A stretch of DNA of 64,000 nt from Myxococcales bacterium (lineage in GTDB: Bacteria > Myxococcota_A > UBA796 > GCA-2862545), in assembly GCA_019634415.1 (NCBI GenBank), contig JAHQVJ010000054.1, forward strand, positions 1-64,000. Reading direction: 5' to 3'. Shown piece by piece: positions 15,775 to 24,542 of this stretch. A program made the translations under genes and the position numbers. The first letter of the stretch is position 1. The number at the start of each line of letters is the position of its first letter. The notes under the pieces are model-generated. The model was not told the DNA's origin, did no database searches, and saw only the letters and a list, made by a program, of their open reading frames with translations.

Positions 15775-17172
15775 TCAGACGAGGGCGAGGTCTCGTCGCA
15801 GGGCCGACGGCTGCTCCAGTGCCAGCGCGGCGATCCGGTACGCCAAGGCCATCGTCGGAAAGTTGAACGTGTTGTCGACGAAGACCGAGGGACGCTGCTG
15901 GGTGAGCAGCGCGAGCTGCCCGATGTGCACCAGCTCGGTGGCGGAGTCCCCGGCCACGTGGACCCCCAGCAGACGGGTGCCGTCTGCGGTGGCCAGCAGC
16001 TTGAGCAGGCCGCTGTGACCGGAGATCTGCCCGCGCGCGACCTCCGAGAAGTCACACGTGCCCACGCGGATCTCGCCGTGCGCTTCGAGGGCTTGCGCCT
16101 CGGTGAGCCCCACCGACGCCAGCTCCGGCACCGTGTAGATCCCCACGGGACAGGCATGTCCGGGGTCCGTGACGGACATCCCGAGGGCGAGCCGCACCGC
16201 TCGACGCCCCTGCTCCATGGAGGTGGCGGCGAGGGCCGGAAAGCCGATCACGTCGCCGACGGCCAGGATGTGGGGGATCGCCGTACGGAAGGCGTCGTCC
16301 ACCTTGACCTGACCGCGTCGGGTGGCCTCGACACCGAGCTCGAACAGCCCCAGATCCGCGACGTTGGCCACCCGCCCCAGCGCCACCAGCACCTTGTCGG
16401 CCGACAGCATGGTGCCGTCGTCGAGGGTGGCCACCACGTCGATGGCGTGCCGCTCGATGCTCGTCACCTGGCGACCGGGCAGGTAGCGAGACGCCCCCTG
16501 GTCGAGGGCGTCCACCACCACCTGCGACAGATCGGCATCCATGAATCCCAGGGGACGACTCGCTCGGTCCACCACCGTCACCTGCACGCCGAGCTCGTGG
16601 AACACGGTGGCGTACTCACAGGCGATCACCCCACCCCCCAACACCACGAGGCGCTCCGGCAGGTAGGGCTGCGACAGGATCGAGTCGCTGTCGAGCACGA
16701 ACTCGTGATCGATGGGCACCTCGGGCGGTCGGCGAGGCACCGAGCCGGTGGCCACCACGAAGCGCTCGGCGCGCACCGACAAGGCGTCTCCCCGCGGCGG
16801 CTGCACCTGCAGCGTGTGCGGATCGGCAAACCGGGCGCGCCCGTGGATCAACTCCACACCGTTGCGCTCGAGCTGGTCGTTCTGCACCCGGACGTGGGAA
16901 CGCACGATGCTCGTCACGCGTCCCAACAGGGTGGACAGGGGCGTCTGGGCGGGCAGGTCCACCGCGATCGGGCTGCGGCGCGCCTGGCGCAGCTGCACCG
17001 CCGTCTCTCGCAGGGCCTTGCTCGGGATGGTGCCTCGGTGCACGCACTCGCCACCCACGTGGCGCCCACGCTCCACCACCGCCACGCGTCCCCCCGCCTT
17101 CGCGGCCTGGATCGCGGCCTTCTGTCCGGCGGGGCCAGCGCCGATCACGACCCAGTCGTAGCGCCCGGTCAC
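15775..17172 (-). CDS. sthA: Soluble pyridine nucleotide transhydrogenase (Si-specific)
   Basis: 465 residues, the family length (E. coli SthA 466). FAD-binding GAGPAG at 11-16; GGECVHRGTIPSKALR at 40-55 has only the first Cys of the usual disulfide pair, Thr48 standing at the second position exactly as in SthA, which separates it from glutathione reductase and lipoamide dehydrogenase. The NAD(P) site is VVLGGGVIACEYA and the second FAD motif is ILAVGDVIG. It would move hydride between NADPH and NAD+. The GTG start at 17172 overlaps the HDOD stop (GTGA); the longer frame upstream is antisense noise over the HDOD gene. Confidence 0.93.
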   Translation of the reverse strand: MTGRYDWVVIGAGPAGQKAAIQAAKAGGRVAVVERGRHVGGECVHRGTIPSKALRETAVQLRQARRSPIAVDLPAQTPLSTLLGRVTSIVRSHVRVQNDQLERNGVELIHGRARFADPHTLQVQPPRGDALSVRAERFVVATGSVPRRPPEVPIDHEFVLDSDSILSQPYLPERLVVLGGGVIACEYATVFHELGVQVTVVDRASRPLGFMDADLSQVVVDALDQGASRYLPGRQVTSIERHAIDVVATLDDGTMLSADKVLVALGRVANVADLGLFELGVEATRRGQVKVDDAFRTAIPHILAVGDVIGFPALAATSMEQGRRAVRLALGMSVTDPGHACPVGIYTVPELASVGLTEAQALEAHGEIRVGTCDFSEVARGQISGHSGLLKLLATADGTRLLGVHVAGDSATELVHIGQLALLTQQRPSVFVDNTFNFPTMALAYRIAALALEQPSALRRDLALV

Positions 17173-17921
17173 GCCAGCACCGTGAGCATCGCGCGGATGT
17201 CGTCTGCCGAGGCCCGCAGCTTGTCCAGGTCCCCCGGATAGATGTCCAGCTCGTCCAGCACGGCGTCCTCCTCGATGCTGCCGACGTCGACGGGCATGTC
17301 GAGCATCTCCTGGGCGAGCAGGCGAGCCAGCCACGTGGTGCACGCCTCCTCGGCCCAGGTCTCCGCCGTGGGCCAGTCGCGGTGCATGCCCACCGCCGCC
17401 ACCACCGCCGCAGGCATGCCCCACGCCATCGTCACCTGAACGCCGGTCTCCACGTAGCGTTCGTCGAGCTGCTCGATCTGATCCACCTCCAGCAACACCA
17501 TCGCCCCGATGCTGTGCAGCAGTCCGCACAGGAACACGCTCTCCACCTGCCGCCGGCGGACCAGGCTGATCTCGCGGGCGAAGCCTGCGGTGGCCACGGC
17601 GTGGGTCCAGACCGCAGCCAGCTGCTCGGCGTGGGCCGTGGAGGTCTCTCGCGGACGGAGGCAGGCCGTGACCGTGAGATCGGCCATGGTGCGCAGCCCG
17701 AGTCGACCGATGGCATGGGTGAGGGTGACGGCAGGCACACGCCCCGCGAACGCCGCGCTGTTGGCGACGCTCATCACGGTGGTGGCCAGCGCCGGGTCCC
17801 GCTGCACCAGCGAGGCCACGCGATCCACGCCCTCGTCCGGATCGTTGGCAGCGCGCAGTACGGCGGCCGCGACGTCGGGAAAGGGCGGAAGCTCCACAGA
17901 ATCGATGCTGACGGCGCTCAC
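17169..17921 (-). CDS. HDOD-domain signalling protein
   Basis: 250 residues, almost entirely one HDOD domain: FPDVAAAVLRAANDPDEGVDRVASLVQRDPALATTVM is the typical opening (PxxP-like start, DP.L...), followed by ANSAAFAG, LTHAIGRLGLRTMADL and FLCGLLHSIGAMVLLE. HDOD proteins bind partners in stress and chemotaxis-like signalling and lack the HD phosphodiesterase metals. GTG start with GGGAGG upstream. First gene of a four-gene leftward operon ending in the propeller gene. Confidence 0.88.
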   Translation of the reverse strand: MSAVSIDSVELPPFPDVAAAVLRAANDPDEGVDRVASLVQRDPALATTVMSVANSAAFAGRVPAVTLTHAIGRLGLRTMADLTVTACLRPRETSTAHAEQLAAVWTHAVATAGFAREISLVRRRQVESVFLCGLLHSIGAMVLLEVDQIEQLDERYVETGVQVTMAWGMPAAVVAAVGMHRDWPTAETWAEEACTTWLARLLAQEMLDMPVDVGSIEEDAVLDELDIYPGDLDKLRASADDIRAMLTVLA

Positions 17922-18011
17922 GCAGCCTCCCAGGGGATCGGGGCACCGCTGTGACCATCGGCCGGCCCCGGCACGGCTGAAGGGTCGGCACCGCACGGCT
18001 ATAGGCCCTGC

Positions 18012-19250
18012 ATGCGCGCCCCCCTCTCGCTGTTGCTGTTGGCCTGCTCGGGCAAGCCCACCACGGAGCCTCCGCCCATCCACACCGGCGACACCGCCAC
18101 GCCCGGCCCCATGCTGGTGGGGCAGCAGGGCAGCGTGGTGCTCGGGTGGCGTGGGCCGATGCCGCAGGAGCCCCTCACTCACTATGCCTTCGCCCGGTTC
18201 GCCGAGACCGACGCCGACGTGTCGAACGCCGCCCACTGCCTACTGGTGGGGGGCTGGTGCGTGCGTGACTACGCCGACGTGGGCGAGGTCCTCACCGAGT
18301 CCGTGGATCCGGCAGAGGTAGGGGCCGCGCCAGCGCTCGACGCCGGTCGCTCCATCGAAGCGATGGGGGTCCGCCTGCTCGCCGACTGGACCACCGGCAG
18401 CCCGGTGTATCGGGGATCGCCGCTGCAGCTGGCCGAGCCTGCCAGCCTCCGGATCGGCGGCGACCTCCACCCGTTCGAGGGAGAGGAGCTGTTCGCCATC
18501 GCCGAGCCCCTCGAGATGGCGTCGCCCAACCCGGCGCAGACCCTGGTGGGCGGCCCGGGCGGAGACGTCACGCTGCGCTGGAAGCCCGCAGCCAAGGAGG
18601 AGGGCACGCTCGTGGTGCAGACGGCCACCAGCCTCTACACCCTCGACCCGACGGCCGGCAGCTTCGACGTGCCGGTGGACGATCTGGCGCTGCGTGCGCC
18701 CTTCGACCGCGGCACCTTCACGCTGTCGCGCATCGTCACCACCGAGGTGGACGCCGCAGGCAACGCCGTGACGGTCCAGACCCGTCGCGACCAGACCTTC
18801 GTGCTCGACTACATCGACACCGAAGGCTTCGAGCGTCTCCAGGACGGCATCACCATCGCGCGGAGCTGCGGCGCAGCCTCCACCCTGAAGAAGCCGTTGG
18901 CACCCGGGGTCTACCACGGCACGGTCGGCAACTACCCCGACAGCCACGACCTGGGCGCAGACAACCCCTTCACCGGAGTCGCCAGCGCCGGTCGCGACGG
19001 GGTCGTGCAGCTGGGACTCCTCGCAGGCCAGACCGTCACCGCCACCTACCGGCAGGGGCTCCACGACAGTGTGCTGTACGTGCTCGGCAGCGACTGCGCC
19101 GTGGAGAAGCCGCTGGCGACGGCAGACGACGCGCAAGCTGGCGACGCGGAGCAGATCGTCTACGCCGCAGCCGCCGACGCCACGGTGTTCCTGGTGTTGG
19201 ACAGCTGGCTCGACGGCGCCTCCTTCTCGCTGGAGCTGGACATCCAGTAG
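18012..19250 (+). CDS. Lipoprotein with C-terminal PPC-like beta domain
   Basis: 412 residues. MRAPLSLLLLACSG gives a lipobox Cys at position 12 and a HTGDTATPG linker. The middle has two Fn3/Ig-like stretches (GSVVLGWRGP, GGDVTLRWKP). The last 120 residues (GVYHGTVGNYPDSHDLG, GLLAGQTVTATYRQ, VFLVLDSWLDGASFSLELDI) resemble bacterial pre-peptidase C-terminal domains, which often sit on secreted proteins. Function unknown. Rightward, followed after 36 bp by the FKBP gene. Confidence 0.75.
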   Translation: MRAPLSLLLLACSGKPTTEPPPIHTGDTATPGPMLVGQQGSVVLGWRGPMPQEPLTHYAFARFAETDADVSNAAHCLLVGGWCVRDYADVGEVLTESVDPAEVGAAPALDAGRSIEAMGVRLLADWTTGSPVYRGSPLQLAEPASLRIGGDLHPFEGEELFAIAEPLEMASPNPAQTLVGGPGGDVTLRWKPAAKEEGTLVVQTATSLYTLDPTAGSFDVPVDDLALRAPFDRGTFTLSRIVTTEVDAAGNAVTVQTRRDQTFVLDYIDTEGFERLQDGITIARSCGAASTLKKPLAPGVYHGTVGNYPDSHDLGADNPFTGVASAGRDGVVQLGLLAGQTVTATYRQGLHDSVLYVLGSDCAVEKPLATADDAQAGDAEQIVYAAAADATVFLVLDSWLDGASFSLELDIQ

Positions 19251-19286
19251 TCGACGGCCTCCATGGGCCACGATAGGCCGCCGGCC

Positions 19287-20219
19287 ATGGACAGAACCCA
19301 GCTCAGTTGGGCCCTGACGGCGCTTGCCGCAGGGGTCGGTCTGGTCGCCTTGGTGCTCGTGCTCCGGGGCCCGTCCCCCGCCGAGGTACCCCCGGCCCAG
19401 CCGTTCGAGATCCCCGATCTGCCCTCCTACGTGAAGAACGACGCACCTGCGCGGCCCCTCCCCGTGAAGCCCCAGACCGCTCCCGAGGGTGCCCTCATCG
19501 AGCAAGCGAGCGGCCTCGAGATCTGGGACATCGCTCCCGGAGAGGGACTGCCGCCCGTGGAGGGTCAGGTGGTGGCCATCGACTACGCCGGCTGGACCGA
19601 GAACGGCGTGCTGGTGGACACCTCCTTCCGTGGCACCGATCCCCTGCGGTTCGCGGTGGGGAGCGGTCGAGCCCTGAAGGGCCTCGACGAAGGCGTGCGG
19701 CAGATGCGCCCAGGCGGACGTCGGCAGCTGGTGATCCCGGCAGAGCTGGCCTTCGGCGCCAAGGGGATCCCCGGCAAGGTGCCGCCCAGCGCCTCGTTGA
19801 TCTACGAGATCACGCTGGTGGACGTGCTGCGCGTGCCCGACTCCCCCACTCCCGTGCCCGCCGAGCTGTGGCAGCAGCGGCCCAAGGGCCTGCGGGTCGC
19901 AGATCTCGTCACCGGGGCAGGCACCGCCGTGAAGCCCGGTCGCTCGGCGCTGCTGGACTTCACGATGTGGGCCAACGGCGAGCGGATCGACAGCACCCTC
20001 GACGATCCGCGGCCCGTCCTGTACGAAGCCGGCGCCAAGCAGCTCTTCGAGGGGTGGGAGCTGGGCATGGCCGGCATGAAGGCCGGTGGGCATCGGGTGA
20101 TCGTGGTCCCTCCCGAGCTGGGCTTCGGAGCCGAGGGCCGGGGAGAGCCCGGCGAGCCCAAGGTGATCCCGTCGGATGCCACTCTCACGCTGGAGGTCTT
20201 GCTCCGCCGGGTGGACTGA
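19287..20219 (+). CDS. Membrane-anchored tandem FKBP-type peptidyl-prolyl isomerase
   Basis: 310 residues. An N-terminal helix (SWALTALAAGVGLVALVLVL) is an export anchor. Two FKBP domains follow: the first at about 65-175 (VVAIDYAGWTENGVLVDTSF, GLDEGVRQMRPGGRRQLVIP, PPSASLIYEITLVDV) and the second at about 190-308 (ALLDFTMWANGERIDSTLD, GWELGMAGMKAGGHRVIVVP, IPSDATLTLEVLL). It should fold or isomerise exported proteins in the periplasm. An ATG at 19263 is the other start option; neither has a strong ribosome site. The stop codon overlaps the first repeat copy by one base. Confidence 0.9.
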   Translation: MDRTQLSWALTALAAGVGLVALVLVLRGPSPAEVPPAQPFEIPDLPSYVKNDAPARPLPVKPQTAPEGALIEQASGLEIWDIAPGEGLPPVEGQVVAIDYAGWTENGVLVDTSFRGTDPLRFAVGSGRALKGLDEGVRQMRPGGRRQLVIPAELAFGAKGIPGKVPPSASLIYEITLVDVLRVPDSPTPVPAELWQQRPKGLRVADLVTGAGTAVKPGRSALLDFTMWANGERIDSTLDDPRPVLYEAGAKQLFEGWELGMAGMKAGGHRVIVVPPELGFGAEGRGEPGEPKVIPSDATLTLEVLLRRVD

Positions 20220-20251
20220 TCGCGACAATCAACTCCGTTGATTGTCGCGAT
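20219..20251. repeat. Palindromic repeat, copy 1
   Basis: A perfect 14-bp inverted repeat: arms ATCGCGACAATCAA (20219-20232) and TTGATTGTCGCGAT (20238-20251) around CTCCG. The first A is the last base of the FKBP stop codon. Copy 2 (20359-20391) is identical over 32 bases and copy 3 is at 39032-39063. No T-run follows, so it is not a standard terminator. The layout is that of a REP-type element. Confidence 0.85.
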
Positions 20252-20358
20252 CGAGCGGAGCGCGCCTGATCCGGCGTTGCAGTGGGACTGGAACGAGCGA
20301 GCGTGCGAGCGAGTGCAGGGACTGCTGCAAGTCCAGGCGCGGAGCGGCAACCTGTAGC
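20252..20358. other. 107-bp spacer between repeat copies 1 and 2
   Basis: Non-coding on both strands as far as can be seen. It holds a run of GAGCGAGCG-like short repeats (about 20293-20316) but no clear promoter. With the two flanking copies in the same orientation it forms a repeat-spacer-repeat unit. Because each copy is itself palindromic, orientation rests on the asymmetric loop CTCCG. Confidence 0.4.
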
Positions 20359-20391
20359 TTCGCGACAATCAACTCCGTTGATTGTCGCGAT
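20359..20391. repeat. Palindromic repeat, copy 2
   Basis: Arms TCGCGACAATCAA (20360-20372) and TTGATTGTCGCGA (20378-20390) around the same CTCCG loop. It ends 34 bp before the start of the beta-helix/MopE lipoprotein gene, so it lies in that gene's promoter or leader. Confidence 0.85.
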
Positions 20392-20425
20392 GAGTCGATA
20401 GATGGGCTGGGCCAAGGAGACGCCC

Positions 20426-22099
20426 ATGTCGCTGCTCTCCCTGCTCTGGGGCTGCGTCTACATCACCGCCCAGGACGAGCGCGCTCGCTACGACCTCGAC
20501 GGAGACGAGGTCCCTCGACCCCTGGACTGCGACGACGACGATCCCACACGAGGCGGGCCGACCGCTTGGTTCGCAGACTCCGACGCCGACACCTACGGCA
20601 ACCCCGACATCAGCGCGCAGGCCTGTGATCCCCCCGCAGGGTTCGTCGCGACGAACACCGACTGCGACGACACCGACGCTGGCTCGTTCCCCGGTGCTCC
20701 CGAGCCGTGCGACCAGGTAGACAACGACTGCGACGGCGTCGTCGACGACCCCACCTGCATCGTCGACGCCACTCCCACCGGCTCCACGGGCGACACCGGA
20801 GCTCCTCCCTGCACCGATCCGCCAGGACTCACCGTCGACGTCACGCCGAAGCTGCTGGAGTCGACAGCCTCCAGCACGCTGGTGGCCACCATCACTGGCG
20901 GAGGCTCCCCCGAGATCGAGGTGAGCTGGGGCGACGACACCCCCGACAGCCCCTGGAGCCCACTGCTGACCCAGGTCCACACCTACCAGACCGAGGGCAT
21001 CCACGATCTGGTGGTCCACGCCCGAACGAGCTGTGGCGAGGCCACCTCCCGGGTGCCGGTGGCGGTGGTGGCGCCTGGTCAGCTCCTGCTGGTGGACACG
21101 CCCAGCGACGAGCGGGACGACGAGGTGTTTCCCCCGACGGGGGGTGCCTGGAAGGGTGCCGGCCTGTCGCTGTACGAGGCGCTCGCGCTCTCCCAGAGCC
21201 GGTCGGGACGGCAGGCCATCGCCATCGCAGCGGGCCTGCCACCGGTGCAGGTGGGGCAGGGTCTACCGGAGCTGACCGACGATGCGGGCACCTGGATCGG
21301 AGCCGCACAGAGCGCCACCCTCGATGGCACCAAGGGTGAGCTGTTGATCCTGCGAAACCCGTCGGACCGCCTGCTGAACGTCACCCTCGACGGGTTCGAC
21401 ACCGCGGTGCGCGTGACCAGCGGAGGAGCCGGCGCACAGCTGCTGTCGCTGCGGATCACCGGTAGCTCCACCGGCCTCGACGTGCGAGCAGACGACGTGC
21501 TGATCCGCGACGGATGGCTCGAGGGCAACGGCGGCGATGGCCTCGCCCAGGCCCGCCTGGCCGGCGATCGGATCCGGCTGCATCACACCACCATCGTCGA
21601 CGGCATCCGCGACGGCGTGCTCGTCGAGGGGGTCGACGTCCGCATCGAGGGCTGCGTGGTGCGAGACAACGCGCGCCACGGCATTCGGGTGGACACCGAT
21701 CAGGACGTGGCGACCCACATCGGCGACAACACCATCGCGAACAACGGCGGGAGCGGGCTCAAGCTTCGAGCAGGGCGCAAGCAGGTCGATCTGAAGAACA
21801 CGCTCCTCGTCTTCAACGAGGACTTCGGCGCAGACGGCTCGCAGAACCGCTTCGCCGAGGGCGCTCCAGACCACAACCTGTGGTGGGGAAACGGTCTGGG
21901 CGCGTGCGACGGCTGCACCCTGGGTCCAGCTGCGATCGAGTCCGACCCCGCGCTGGCCGACCTCGCCACGGGCGACGTCTCGCTGCTCGCAAGCAGCCCG
22001 GCCATCGACGCAGGCACGCCCACCTCCTTCGACAAGAACGGTGCTTCGGTGGGACTGTTCGACGGCCACGCGCCCGACATCGGTGCGCTCGAGCACTGA
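20426..22099 (+). CDS. Lipoprotein with MopE-type metal motifs and right-handed beta-helix
   Basis: 557 residues. ATG 20426 follows AAGGAG with good spacing; MSLLSLLWGC gives a lipobox Cys at 10. Residues 25-115 carry MopE-type Asp/Cys motifs (RPLDCDDDDPT, NTDCDDTDAGSFPGAPEPC, DQVDNDCDGVVDD), which are calcium- or metal-binding repeats. A PKD-like domain follows (EIEVSWGDDTPDSPW, VHTYQTEGIHDLVVHA). The C-terminal half is a parallel beta-helix (LRITGSSTGLDVRADDVLIR, CVVRDNARHGIRV, NTIANNGGSGLKL) ending in SPAIDAGTP and PDIGALEH, standard for this class. A surface-exposed binding protein is likely. Confidence 0.85.
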   Translation: MSLLSLLWGCVYITAQDERARYDLDGDEVPRPLDCDDDDPTRGGPTAWFADSDADTYGNPDISAQACDPPAGFVATNTDCDDTDAGSFPGAPEPCDQVDNDCDGVVDDPTCIVDATPTGSTGDTGAPPCTDPPGLTVDVTPKLLESTASSTLVATITGGGSPEIEVSWGDDTPDSPWSPLLTQVHTYQTEGIHDLVVHARTSCGEATSRVPVAVVAPGQLLLVDTPSDERDDEVFPPTGGAWKGAGLSLYEALALSQSRSGRQAIAIAAGLPPVQVGQGLPELTDDAGTWIGAAQSATLDGTKGELLILRNPSDRLLNVTLDGFDTAVRVTSGGAGAQLLSLRITGSSTGLDVRADDVLIRDGWLEGNGGDGLAQARLAGDRIRLHHTTIVDGIRDGVLVEGVDVRIEGCVVRDNARHGIRVDTDQDVATHIGDNTIANNGGSGLKLRAGRKQVDLKNTLLVFNEDFGADGSQNRFAEGAPDHNLWWGNGLGACDGCTLGPAAIESDPALADLATGDVSLLASSPAIDAGTPTSFDKNGASVGLFDGHAPDIGALEH

Positions 22100-22178
22100 G
22101 CTTCGCGGTCACGACACATCTCGCCCCGAAAACGAGGGAGGCACGTTTCCAAGGGGAACCCCCACCTCGTGAGGTCCC

Positions 22179-22856
22179 GTGACACGACTCCTGGCTCCCC
22201 TCCTCGTCATGCTCGGCTGCACACCCGAGCGCACCACCCTCGTGACGGAGGCCGAGCCGTCCTGTGCCGACGACCAGAGCTCCAGTGGCTCCCCGCACAT
22301 CCCGGTGACTCAGATGCAGGCAGTCGGAGACTCGATTCTCGGCTGGAACCAGGAGACGGCACAGAGCATCCCCGACGTCGTGGGCACACAGCTCGACGTC
22401 GCCATGCAGAACCACGCCACGGGCGGGGCCACCTTGGGGGGAGCGGGCATCGCCGAGCTGTACGAGCCCAGCGCAGACAGCCACGTGCTCGTGAACGGCG
22501 GAGGCAACGACTTCGCCGAGGACTGCAGCACCGAGAGGTTGGATCAGCTGATCACGCCCGATCTGGACAGCGGGTGGATGATGGAGTTGGTGGATCTGGT
22601 CACGGAGGACGGCGGTCAGGCCGTGATCGTCGGCTACTACCTGCCGAGGGACCGCCAGACGGGGTGTGCTCACTTCCCCGAACTCCAACAGCGCTATCGC
22701 GCCCTCGCCGAGCAGCGGGAAGACACTGTCTACGTCTGCACCCTCGAGACCATCACCCCAGAGACCCCCGAGCGCTACGCAGACTCGGTGCATCCGTCTG
22801 TGGCGGGCAGTGAGGCCATCGGAGCGCTCGTGGCCGACTTCCTGAGAGGGCCCTGA
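22179..22856 (+). CDS. SGNH/GDSL-type hydrolase lipoprotein
   Basis: 225 residues starting with GTG. The signal MTRLLAPLLVMLGC gives a lipid-attached Cys14. SGNH blocks are visible: AVGDSILGWN (nucleophile Ser52), GGAT near 82-85 as a block II candidate, GGGND at 107-111 (block III Asn), and DSVHPS at 202-207 with the Asp202/His205 pair. The set is complete, so an active esterase/deacylase at the cell envelope is expected. Substrate unknown. An ACCTC-GT-GAGGT dyad lies just before the start. Confidence 0.88.
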   Translation: MTRLLAPLLVMLGCTPERTTLVTEAEPSCADDQSSSGSPHIPVTQMQAVGDSILGWNQETAQSIPDVVGTQLDVAMQNHATGGATLGGAGIAELYEPSADSHVLVNGGGNDFAEDCSTERLDQLITPDLDSGWMMELVDLVTEDGGQAVIVGYYLPRDRQTGCAHFPELQQRYRALAEQREDTVYVCTLETITPETPERYADSVHPSVAGSEAIGALVADFLRGP

Positions 22857-22875
22857 TGGGGGCCACGATGCACGC

Positions 22876-23631
22876 TCAGGGCAACACGCCGAGGCGGATG
22901 TCGGAGATCATGGCCAGCGCCATCTGCAGCTCTTCGACGCTCTCACCCAGCATCTGACGAACGCGACGCCGGGTGAGGGCGAGGGCCTCGGCGATGGCGC
23001 GAGTGTCCCATCCGCGCAGTCGAGCCAGGTGCACGAACAACCGAAAGCAGCGCCTGTCCGCCGGCAGCACCCCGAGCACCGCCGCAGCCACCTGCAACAG
23101 GAGCGTGAGACGCTCCCGCTCCCCCGGCGGCGGTGGCCACCCCCGGGGCAGGGGTCGTCCCCCGCAGATCGCGTGCAGGCGGCGGGGGTCCACCCGACCG
23201 TGCAGAAGCGACGGGTCGTAGAACGGGGCGCTCCGGAAGCCCAGGACGTCGCGGTGGCTCGTCCACGGGGATCCCAAGGGCCCACGCCGCGCGTGGAGAC
23301 GCGGGGCACGATGCGCCCACGCCACCGCCTGGAGCAGATCGCAGTCCCCCACCGCGATACGCACCGCCGGGCTGGGTCGCAGGTCGATGCCCCACCGATC
23401 CAGCGCTCGCACCGTCCCCACCTTGGCGCCGCGTAGCGCATTGCCGATGCCGTGGGTAGACCCCTCCAGCACGACGCGAAGCGCCTCACCTTCGAAGCCG
23501 AAGGCCAAGAACGCCACCTCGCGCCGATCCGAACAACGACGCATGCGCTGCAGCACTCCATAGCGGAACATCGCTCCCACCAGACCCATCCTGGCTCCCG
23601 CCAGATCCACGACGACTCGCTCCACGGGCAT
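22876..23631 (-). CDS. Degenerate RAYT/Y1-transposase-like protein with C-terminal HTH
   Basis: 251 residues. The layout follows REP-associated tyrosine transposases: an N-terminal sheet (VAFLAFGFEGEALRVVLEG), a helix (NALRGAKVGTVRALDRWG), then AVAWAHRAPRLHARRGPLG and PWTSHRDVLG, which match the family's NPVRAGLV...PW(S)SYRAYLG region, then FYDPSLL. The key residues are gone: ALRVV stands where the HUH (H-hydrophobic-H) pair belongs, and AWA replaces the region of the catalytic Tyr. A C-terminal HTH (GWDTRAIAEALALTRRRVRQML) is kept. It is probably a domesticated DNA-binding relative. The start follows GGAGG. Assignment by pattern only; a distant unrelated family is possible. Confidence 0.5.
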   Translation of the reverse strand: MPVERVVVDLAGARMGLVGAMFRYGVLQRMRRCSDRREVAFLAFGFEGEALRVVLEGSTHGIGNALRGAKVGTVRALDRWGIDLRPSPAVRIAVGDCDLLQAVAWAHRAPRLHARRGPLGSPWTSHRDVLGFRSAPFYDPSLLHGRVDPRRLHAICGGRPLPRGWPPPPGERERLTLLLQVAAAVLGVLPADRRCFRLFVHLARLRGWDTRAIAEALALTRRRVRQMLGESVEELQMALAMISDIRLGVLP

Positions 23632-23729
23632 GGCCACCTCCGGGCCGTGCCGAAGCAAGGCGCGATCCGGAGAAAAGCGGAGGATTCACCGTGGCGCGAG
23701 TGACGGACGTCCGTCGGTGACGACCGTCG

Positions 23730-24542
23730 TCAGAGATCCGACATGCGCTGGCCCGCGTGCCACGCCACCCAGGAGCCGTCGTAGGTGACGCGATGCGGAA
23801 AGCCTGGCACCTCGGGAGCTCCGTGCTCCGGGTGACCGGGCATGAACAGCTCGACGCCGGCATCACCGAAGCGCATCACCGGCTGCACCGGGCGATCCGC
23901 CGGCCGCACCGCCGCCAGGGCCGCCTCCGCAGACGCGAAGGCTGCCAGCTCCCTCAGGGTCCACCAGGTGGGGGGCGCCAAGGGGAAGCCCTCCTGGTCG
24001 CGCGCCGCGATCACGGCACGCGGCGACACCCAGCGGCTGTCCACCACCTCGCGCTCGTCGTGACGTGCCGCGGCGTCGGGCGCCCGCATCGCCAGGAAGA
24101 GGGTGTCGTAGCGCTTCGGCTCGGCCTCGGGCGTCACCCAGCACGACCACGGACGCAGCTGCTCCAGGTCCACGTGTGCGTCGTGGTCGGCCATCGCCTG
24201 CAGCAGCGACACCTCGCCCTGCGCCATCGGCTCCCGCAGCGACGACGCCAGCGCTCCGGTGCCCAGCCACACGCCAGCCTCCTCGAAGGTCTCGCGCACG
24301 CCGGCCAGGCCGTGGGCCACGGCCACCGGCACGGGCAGCCCGAATCCCTCGGCCAGCGAGACGCCACCCGCGACCCGTGGGTGATCCACCACCTCGTCGC
24401 CAGGATCCACCCGCCCGCCGGGGAACACCCAGGCGAGGGGCAGGAAGCCGCTGCGACGGTGCCGCTGCACCATGAAGACCTCGAGCTCTTCCACGCCGTC
24501 GCGCAGCAGCAGCACCGTGGTGGCTCGCCGCACACTAGCCAT
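23730..24542 (-). CDS. Nudix hydrolase, NUDT19-like
   Basis: 270 residues. The Nudix box is split: GGRVDPGDE is followed about 30 residues later by [13 protein letters not shown] (pattern REtxEExG), an insertion also seen in the NUDT19/RP2p group, whose members hydrolyse CoA esters. The opening [12 protein letters not shown] and [22 protein letters not shown] fits the fold. Glu residues of REtFEE would bind Mg. Substrate (CoA or a nucleotide diphosphate derivative) is inferred from the subgroup. Its ATG overlaps the stop of the TSP3/barrel gene by 8 bases, so the two are co-expressed. Confidence 0.85.
   Translation of the reverse strand: MASVRRATTVLLLRDGVEELEVFMVQRHRRSGFLPLAWVFPGGRVDPGDEVVDHPRVAGGVSLAEGFGLPVPVAVAHGLAGVRETFEEAGVWLGTGALASSLREPMAQGEVSLLQAMADHDAHVDLEQLRPWSCWVTPEAEPKRYDTLFLAMRAPDAAARHDEREVVDSRWVSPRAVIAARDQEGFPLAPPTWWTLRELAAFASAEAALAAVRPADRPVQPVMRFGDAGVELFMPGHPEHGAPEVPGFPHRVTYDGSWVAWHAGQRMSDL

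Noticed and set aside
20219-20251. The palindromic repeat as an ordinary intrinsic terminator of the FKBP gene
   Set aside because: No T-run follows on either strand, and copy 2 stands in front of a gene rather than behind one. A terminator role for copies 1 and 3 is not excluded, but it does not explain the sequence identity of distant copies.
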